Shown: piece after piece, positions 43,501 to 52,500 of the stretch
How positions within the stretch are numbered: position 1 is the stretch's first letter
How the letters are laid out: every line of letters starts with the position of its first letter
Assembly: GCF_037325665.1 (NCBI RefSeq)
Contig: NC_090249.1
Span: 60,192,267 to 60,256,266 of the forward strand
DNA from: Littorina saxatilis
Taxonomy: Eukaryota > Mollusca > Gastropoda > Littorinimorpha > Littorinidae
DNA: 64,000 nt
Direction of reading: 5' to 3'
The notes under the pieces: generated by a model
Databases searched by the model: none
Seen by the model: the letters and a program-made list of their open reading frames with translations, nothing else
What the model was told of the DNA's origin: nothing
Translations under genes and position numbers: made by a program

Positions 43501-46500
43501 AAAGATGTTGCTTGATTGAAAGATGTTGCTTGATTGAAAGATGTTGCTTGATTGAAAGATGTTGCTTGATTGAAAGATGTCGCTTGATTGAAACATGTCG
43601 CTTGATTGAAACATGTCGCTTGATTGAAACATGTCGCTTGATTGAAACATGTTGCTTGATTGAAACATGTTGCTTGATTGAAACATGTTGCTTGATTGAA
43701 ACATGTTGCTTGATTGAAACATGTTGCTTGATTGAAACATGTTGCTTGATTGAAACATGTTGCTTGATTGAAACATGTTGCTTGATTGAAACATGTCGCT
43801 TGATTGAAACATGTCGCTTGATTGAAACATGTCGCTTGATTGAAACATGTCGCTTGATTGAAACATGTCGCTTGATTGAAACATGTCGCTTGATTGAAAC
43901 ATGTCGCTTGATTGAAACATGTCGCTTGATTGAAAGATGTCGCTTGATTGAAACATGTCGCTTGATTGAAACATGTCGCTTGATTGAAAGATGTCGCTTG
44001 ATTGAAAGATGTCGCTTGATTGAAACATGTCGCTTGATTGAAAGATGTCGCTTGATTGAAAGATGTCGCTTGATTGAAACATGTCGCTTGATTGAAACAT
44101 GTCGCTTGATTGAAACATGTCGCTTGATTGAAACATGTCGCTTGATTGAAACATGTCGCTTGATTGAAACATGTCGCTTGATTGAAACATGTCGCTTGAT
44201 TGAAAGATGTCGCTTGATTGAAACATGTCGCTTGATTGAAACATGTCGCTTGATTGAAACATGTCGCTTGATTGAAACATGTCGCTTGATTGAAACATGT
44301 CGCTTGATTGAAAGATGTCGCTTGATTGAAACATGTCGCTTGATTGAAACATGTCGCTTGATTGAAACATGTCGCTTGATTGAAACATGTCGCTTGATTG
44401 AAACATGTCGCTTGATTGAAACATGTCGCTTGATTGAAACATGTCGCTTGATTGAAAGATGTTGCTTCTTTTCTTTAATATTGCTGTCAAATTCTGTTAC
44501 TTGCAATTTCATGTATCTCGAGTGAGGAGACTGATTTAGCTACATTATATCAATGTCTCATTCAGAAATGAATGAATTAAATGCTTTGTAACTTCCTAAT
44601 AGAAGCTGACAGCACTCACAATGATCTCACGGCCAAAGCGACCGGCCCTGCCATCACAGATGCCTCTGACACTGCACGGCTTTTCATCCAGCGTCTGCAC
44701 AAAGTCCTTGATGTTGTACGACCCGGGGCCCAGCTTACGTTTCTGTAACAAACAAACAAATATTAGCTTTGTTATACATGTCGTTGGTTTAGCCAGGGAC
44801 ATACCATGAATTTGTCGGGTCTATGTCTCTGGTTTAGCCAGGGACATACCATCAATGTGTCGGGTCTATGTCTCTGGTTTAGCCAGGGACATACCATGAA
44901 TGTGTCGGGTCTATGTCTCTGGTTTAGCCAGGGACACACCATGAATGTGTCGGGTCTATGTCTCTGGTTTAGCACACATAGGGTTCCCATAACAAATACA
45001 TGTAGAGTTCTCCTAAGAACTTGCAGTAGGTAAGAACTGGGGGCAAACCGTCAGTGCCACAAATTGTAAACTCTGAAGTTTAAATTATTTCCGGAATACG
45101 GCTATTAGCTCCTCTCTAATTTCTCTCTCTAAGTCTCTTTTCACTTGAGCAAAGCTACTCACCAACATCTGGCGCTCCTGCCACTGGTCTTTGTGCAAGA
45201 GGTGCGGCAAGGCTGCCATGCGCTCCACTTCGTACTGTCGGGACCACCCTGGTCCTGCCGCCCGCTCCTCCACAGCCTTGGGGTGGAATCCACCCATGTC
45301 TGGCTGGTACATACCCGGCCCCAGCTTGCGTGTCTGCCAAACAGCATTGGACGTGTTAGTAGTCTTTGTCAAGCTGGTACACACTGCTACAGTGGAACCC
45401 CCCTTTTAAGACCCCCAATTTAAGACTTCCTCCTTTTTAAGACCCTCCTTTCTCAGATGTTCTGTTCATAGCCTCTATCATTTAAATGTACCTCTATTTT
45501 AAGACCTGATTTTCTCAGATTTGTTTAAGTTGTAAAGGGGGGGGGGGGGGGGGGGGAGTTCCACTGTAGTGTGTCTGTCACAAGCCGCAAGGTCACATTT
45601 TATTGAGGATGAATTTAAGCAGTAGTTTTGGGTACATATTTCCCTGGTAAAAATCTGACAGTATAGGTAGAACAATCAATATCCCTTCAAGTGTACTGGT
45701 TGAAATTCCACTTGAAAATGTATTTGTTCCACAAATTATTGCATGCTTTGCATTGGTGAGTCATTTCCCTTTTGCATATGGAGTCTTAAGCTTGAGAAGC
45801 TGTAAGCCAAATAAATGCTAACAAATGCATCATTGTGTGCGTACTCTGATCAGAACTGCCATCTCTTGAAGAGTCAGCAGTAAGTACAATAGGCCACCAA
45901 TTTTAATACCTGCACATTTCTACCGCGAAGAACTAATTAAGCCAGATGGATTCAAGATAATCCAATCGCTATTACCACACTCCAAATATGAAAATGAAAT
46001 ACAGAATCTATTCTGGAACAAAAATATGAAAAGTGTTTTGACAATGCTTCAGGTGAAAGCATTCAAAAATGTAAAAGTAAATAAAAAGAAGTAACTTCCA
46101 ATCTAAACTATCTGCAGAAGAAACTTCCTGAAGAACGTAAGAAGACAAAATACATTAAAACACTGCGCACCTGCAAACAAAAGAGCCTGCTTTTACTGTA
46201 AAAAATATACAATGTAATTTAATTTGTCTCACACCGTAACTTTTAAAAGACACAAAAGAAAGCACTTACACAAAAACAGTGTCCATCTACTGTACACACA
46301 CAGTGTCCATCTACTGTACAGAAAAGCAGGGGTAATATATTCTAGACTAAGATAGGTGTATATGTTAGAAATAGGACTGGTGATGGCTGGAAAAGAGTTA
46401 TGAATAGAGATAGCCCTCTAAATTGCTAGAAAATACATCACAGTCTGACCAAGTTAAAGAGCAAAGAAAAGTGGTTTGATGCTACACCATTACATGTTCT

Positions 46501-49500
46501 ATTATTTACATCTACCTGTTTCACAAGAGAAATGATTTTAAGAGTATACACACAAACTACATGTGCTTATAGAAATATTGGTTTGATGCAGTATGTATAT
46601 TTGGTTTAGTATTTAAGCCTTTTTACAAATAGACGATTTTTGGAAATAACTCTGTCGGGTTTGTATGGGTTGTGAAAGAGTGAATACCCTTGCTTTTTCA
46701 GGGACAAATAAATTCACACACGTTTCAGACACACCCCTCGCTAGTGATTGGCCCCTCCAATGTTTGTCCATGTAAAAGCAAGGGTATTCACTCTTTGATA
46801 ACCTACACAAACTCGACATTTTGTGTTTAATTTGTCTATTACCACTCCCTACATGAAACATTTGTAGTTCATACATTTTTCACTGCCATAGGGACTTAAC
46901 CTGCTCATGTAGCCCACAATTTGCCACTAGTTTTCTTGGCACAATAGATATACAATATGTGTGTAGATTTAATTTGTCGTACATTCTACATATAATGTGG
47001 CGACTGATTGCTTTATTTGGAAACTCCCACTTCTTGTATGATTGCTTGTTCTTCATAGCGGTTTGCCAAGGCTTCTGGTTTGTTATGTTATATGAAGTCT
47101 TATATCGCGCGCGTATCTCCAGACTCGGACTCAAGGCGCAGGGATCTATTTATGCCGTGTGAGATGGAATTTTTTACACAATACATCACGCATTCACATC
47201 GACCAGCAGATCGCAGCCATTTCGGCGCATATCCTACTTTTCACGGCCTATTATTCCAAGTCACACAGGTATTTGTAAACATGATTGTTCTTCATAGCTG
47301 TTTGCCAAGGCTTCTGGTTTGTAAACATGATTGTTCAAAATGTGTATACTTTACACATTTATAAACAACTTTGAAAAACCAGTTCAGTTCACTAAAAGTA
47401 AATCTTTATGCTGCACTTACACAAAACTCACTAAAATGCACTATTTGCAACATCCTACAAGCTTCCAAGCAGATAAAAATGAACATGATAAAGAAATGGC
47501 TGCAAAACCAAATAGTCTCTTTCTTCCCGAATGTCAGTACTGCTGAATCCATTCGAAATATAAAAAATAATAAAAACATAAATACATAAAAATATCAGGA
47601 AAAAGCTGCTTCAACGCTGATTATAACAGTATGCACTGAGAGCAACAAAGTCAAATGTTGCACCCCCACTGTTTGGCAAAGACACAACAGAATAAACACA
47701 AGGACTGGGTGGCCGAGTGGTAATGCACTTGCACTCGGAAGCGAGAGGTTGCGAGTTCAACCCTGGGTCAGGGCGTTAGCAATTTTCTCCCCCCTTTCCT
47801 AACCTAGGTGGTGGGTTCAAGTGCTAGTCTTTCGGATGAGACGAAAAACCGAGGTCCCTTCGTGTACACTACAGTGGGGTGTGCACGTTAAAGATCCCAC
47901 GATTGACAAAAGGGTCTTTCCTGGCAAAATTGTATTGGCATAGATAAAAATGTCCACCAAAATACCCGTGTGACTTGGAATAATAGGCCGTGAAAAGTAG
48001 GATATGCGCTGAAATGGCTGCGATCTGCTGGCCGATGTGAATGCGTGATGTATTGTGTAAAAAAATTCCATCTCACACGGCATAAATAAAAATCCCTGCG
48101 CCTTGAATATGTGCGCAATATAAATTGCATAAAATAAAAATAAAAAAATAAAAAATAAAAAAATAAATCCCTGCGCTTAGAACTGTACCCACGGAATACG
48201 CGCGATATAAGCCTCATATTGATTGATTGAAGCATTATATCTAAAATGTGATGTAAAATCACTGTTTGTCACTCTGCAACAAAAATGATTTTAAAAAGCA
48301 TTAGCCTGATATTGATAAAAGAAAACAATTAAGCTATATAAAAAAAGGTCTTTGACATAAGAAATGAGGAGATTAAAAGAAGAAAACATATACTAAATGT
48401 GTGGAGAGAAAAAGACTCTGGAGATATGTTACCTTACCTTTCCACTCTGTTCTTTCTAAAAGTAAGAGTTTAAAAAAACATTTTACATGTATGTACATCA
48501 TAACATACATTTTAAAATGATACAACAAATAACAGATAAATTTACACTGCAAATAAAGACATTTAAGCCTCAATCTTAAATGTTGTTATGTCGGGCGAAC
48601 GACGTACTCCTGTATGCTGAATTGGTTTTATTCCTATTCAGCAGGCTACTGTGTCAGCATTTTGGGTTATTCTCAAACAGCTTGGTCGGGAGACAAAACA
48701 CCCTGGATGATAGACCAGCACCGAAATTGGGGCGCAATTTCTAGCTCCAGTTTTCTTCAATTTTCTAGCTATACTAGTCACCTTGGTTTTGCTCGACCTA
48801 CAACAGTAGCATAGCAGTTTCAATTTAAAAGCAATTCACTTTTTACATCGATTCGACGAGGAGAACGAAGTTTTGGTAGTGTCTGACGAGTCACATCGGA
48901 GTCGAGGGTAAGACAAAGGAAAACCGCGGAACCGGCGTCCACGACACCGTGACCTACTTTTTGCTGGGGTGTGGTGAGTGTTCACGGTAGGTAGGCAATA
49001 CTTTTGACTGACACTTCTTCATGGGGAATCCAATCTCTAGGATACCACAACTTTCTCAGCAGTCGCCTTGTAGCTCGTGTATTTTGTAGCAAAATTCGGT
49101 CAGCATATTGAAAAGGGGTGATACATGCCGGGAGCTGATCGTCTTAAGCTAGGATTCCATTCTTACGGCTGCGGAGCGGCTCCGGCTCCGGCGACGGCAA
49201 CGGCATCCGGCTCTGGCGAGAAAAACGCATAGTCGTGAACCGTATATAACGGCGACGTCGTCCGGATATGTTCTCTTCCCGCCAATGCCGCCATGGCTCC
49301 ACATTGGTCTCGTCTCATGCAAACTGTCATTCATAATGAAGAACAATTTATGTTAATATTATTAGCGTACCGCCAAATGAAAAAACGCCAAAAGAGACGA
49401 CATCGCTGGTGGGTGCATGTCATTTTGGAGAAAAGACGGCAGTTTGGAACCTATCACCATCTTGTTCAAGAACTGCAACTCGATGGCGAAAGATTTCAGC

Positions 49501-52500
49501 AGTATTTTCGTCTCTTTGTGCTCGGAAAAGCTCTGAGAAAAACGCGGGAAAAGAGACACGCCCACAAAATACCAGACGGCGTCCGGCGACGGCAGTCCAG
49601 AAAGCTGCATGGAGCTTTCTTGAAAAAACGCACGCACGCCGGGCCGTCGCCGTCGCCATCGCCGTACCGCACCCGTGTGAATGGGGTCATCCCTTCTTTC
49701 ATCGATGTTTTTCAAATTGCCGTCGCCGCTGCCGTCGCCGGAGCCGCACCGCAGCCGTAAGAATGGAATCCTAGCTTTACGCACACTGTCGAAGTGACCG
49801 AGCAGCGCCACTCATAATAGTCGCAGAAAAGGGGGGAAGTTGGTGCTAGTAAAGGCCGGGGGCATGTTGTAATTTGCCTGGTCACGTTTACAGGGATAGG
49901 AGATGGACACCGCAGTCAATTTTGGTACAGCACGACAATTTGGAAAACACGACGGTTTCGTTTTGCCATGTAAGGGTAAATTAAAGGAAGGGAGGTAACT
50001 ACCGGATAACAGAGTACCCGTCATAGGGGGTCACAAGTTACCTCCCATGTAGTGCTGTACTGTTTTCAATGGGAACTAAGGAATTCGAGGACACAGTGAT
50101 TACTAATAATGAAGGAAAAGCAATCACAATAAGTTTGAAAAGTTTAATATCAAACGCAGACATGTTTTTAATTGTCGAATTTAGGGGGGACAAGTTCTAC
50201 TAAAAACTACTTGGGCAAGAACCTTAAATAATTAGGGGGGGGGGGCTAAAGCTGTGGTCTCATCGGGCTGGACCTTGCCGCTACAGAAACGGCAGAAGGA
50301 AGAACAACACTGGGTTCTAACACGGTAATTCAACTAGTTATAGTCTGAGTGTTACAGATGTCTGGGAGAGGACGACCTCAACGCCGGGGGGGCTGGCAGG
50401 CGACCAGCCAGACTGAGGTCACGCAGCCCAGTGCAGCAGCAAACAGGGCCGAGTGGGCATGGGCAGCCAGGACCGAGCCAGCGAGACGGAGACCATGGGC
50501 AGCCGGGAGCGAGACTGTGGCCCTGGGCGGCCGGGCCCGAGCCAGCGAGACTGGTGGGTTGATGGGCGAGAGACCAGACAGGATGCGACAACATCGTCGG
50601 ATGCCCGCACTCCAGCGCCCACGAGCGGAACCGATCCAAGTACACGGGAATTACGTGAGAGGCTGAGATTTTTGGAAGACGCTTTCGAGAAAGGGGCGGA
50701 AGGACACAGGGGTCATAGAATGGACCACCTCTCTATAACAGTGGCACATGATGTCAGAAGAAAGATTGTGGAGGGGAAATCCATCGACCTGGCAATTCTC
50801 CTTGCCAAATCCTTTATGGACAGGCAAGAGGACAGGCAGACAGTGGCCTATGTCTTGGAGTTCCGTATTGGAGCTGCAACTACAGCTGTCATAAGCGGTA
50901 GGACAATGGAAGAGATAAAGATATTGGGAAGGTGGAAATCACAAGCCGTACGGGTATACATAAGGGTATAACTTAGGGAACCCAGTGACACAAGATGGCG
51001 GATTTTCACAGGTTTCGTAAATTGGGCAAGTTGTTAAAATCAATTCGCAACAATAACAAGTGTTCATCTGAAGGGGGGGGGGGGGGGGGTAAGTTAGGCG
51101 TATAATAGAATAACTTTTCATTTTAAGTTAATCTAGCAGTTGCTGTAACATAAGCAACGACAGCCGGTGCCTCGCCGCAGATGGTGTACACCTCAGCGAG
51201 TGGGGCAACACACTCTTTGTTGCGAACTTAGAGAGACAGCTCATAGGTATAATTAGGGCGGGCAGATGTGGGGTAAATTGCTAGCAATTTGTTGGCATAA
51301 GATAGACATGGCCACAGGCGAAAGTAATTCTGCTTGGAAGCACACACTATTCAGTAACTTTAACGATATCTGCAGGATCAGTAACTTTAACGATATCTGC
51401 AGGATCCTCCCAGGATTGAGCCCTTACAAAAGGCCATGTTGTTGTGGCCTGGTTCAGTGGAGGAGGGTCCTGTGGCTGCACCATTACCGACCTGTATCCA
51501 TTGCTAGTCTTTCTCACCCTGTGAGAGCCAGGGGTTGGCGTGCTAAACAGAGTGATTTGGTTGGTGGACTCCACCAGATTACTTCTGCAAGTATAGTACG
51601 TAATGGGCAAAACAGAGCTGAGACGTCAGCCAGGGGCCTGCTGATTCGCTGGTACAGATGAGGGCAATTGGATACAGAGAAGCGGAGGGGGTGCATTTCT
51701 AAATTTTGTGTTTAAAAAAGTGGATAATTGCTGCCTGTGGTTATGTCTATCTCCCCACTCTGCGCCCGATTATGCCAAAAATGATATACAGATTTTCCGT
51801 CTTGTTAATCTTTCCTAAAAACAAAACCTTTGTTCAATCTGCTCCTGGAAAAGAAAAGTAAAAGCAAAAACCCCACAGAAGTGAGAAAACAAAATTGATT
51901 TGTGCAACTGTGCAACTAATCACGATGTGAATATGCATGTATACATGTACATGTATATTTATTCTCACACATACAGACATGCAAAGATTGGGGGTGGGTG
52001 TTGGGGGGGGGGGGGGGGAGGGGACAAGAGAGAAAATGGAGACCACAGGGTTACTCACTCAGTTTTCAAAACCAAACTTATGGAACAGACCACAAAACCA
52101 AAAACAGTATATAAATTTTTTTTACCAGTTCATCTGTAGACTTGCGGTCATATGCAGTTTCTGTGAATGAACCCGGCATCTTACTGTTGGGATGCACCCC
52201 ACAAACACTAAACCTGCATAACACAAAGTAACATAGACAACATTTTACAGCAATAAAAGACAACTTAAAGCCTGGTGATAGCCACACAGACACACACATA
52301 CATACCGCACACATACATACACACACACACATACCGCACACACACACACACACACACACACATACCGCACACACACACACACATACCGCACACACACACA
52401 CACATGGATGCTCGCACACTGCTACACCCTCATCCCACCCAGATCATGTCATTTTCAATCACATAGACGATGTTGGGAAATAACTCTGTTAGGTTTGTAT

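Noticed and set aside
43337-44525. 391-codon frame with SIKRHV repeats and its sister frames
   Set aside because: An 18-bp tandem array inside a LEXM intron leaves several frames open by arithmetic.
47702-47775. tRNA gene
   Set aside because: Boxes A and B are present, but no acceptor stem closes and it continues into a SINE body; same for the head near 61240-61306.
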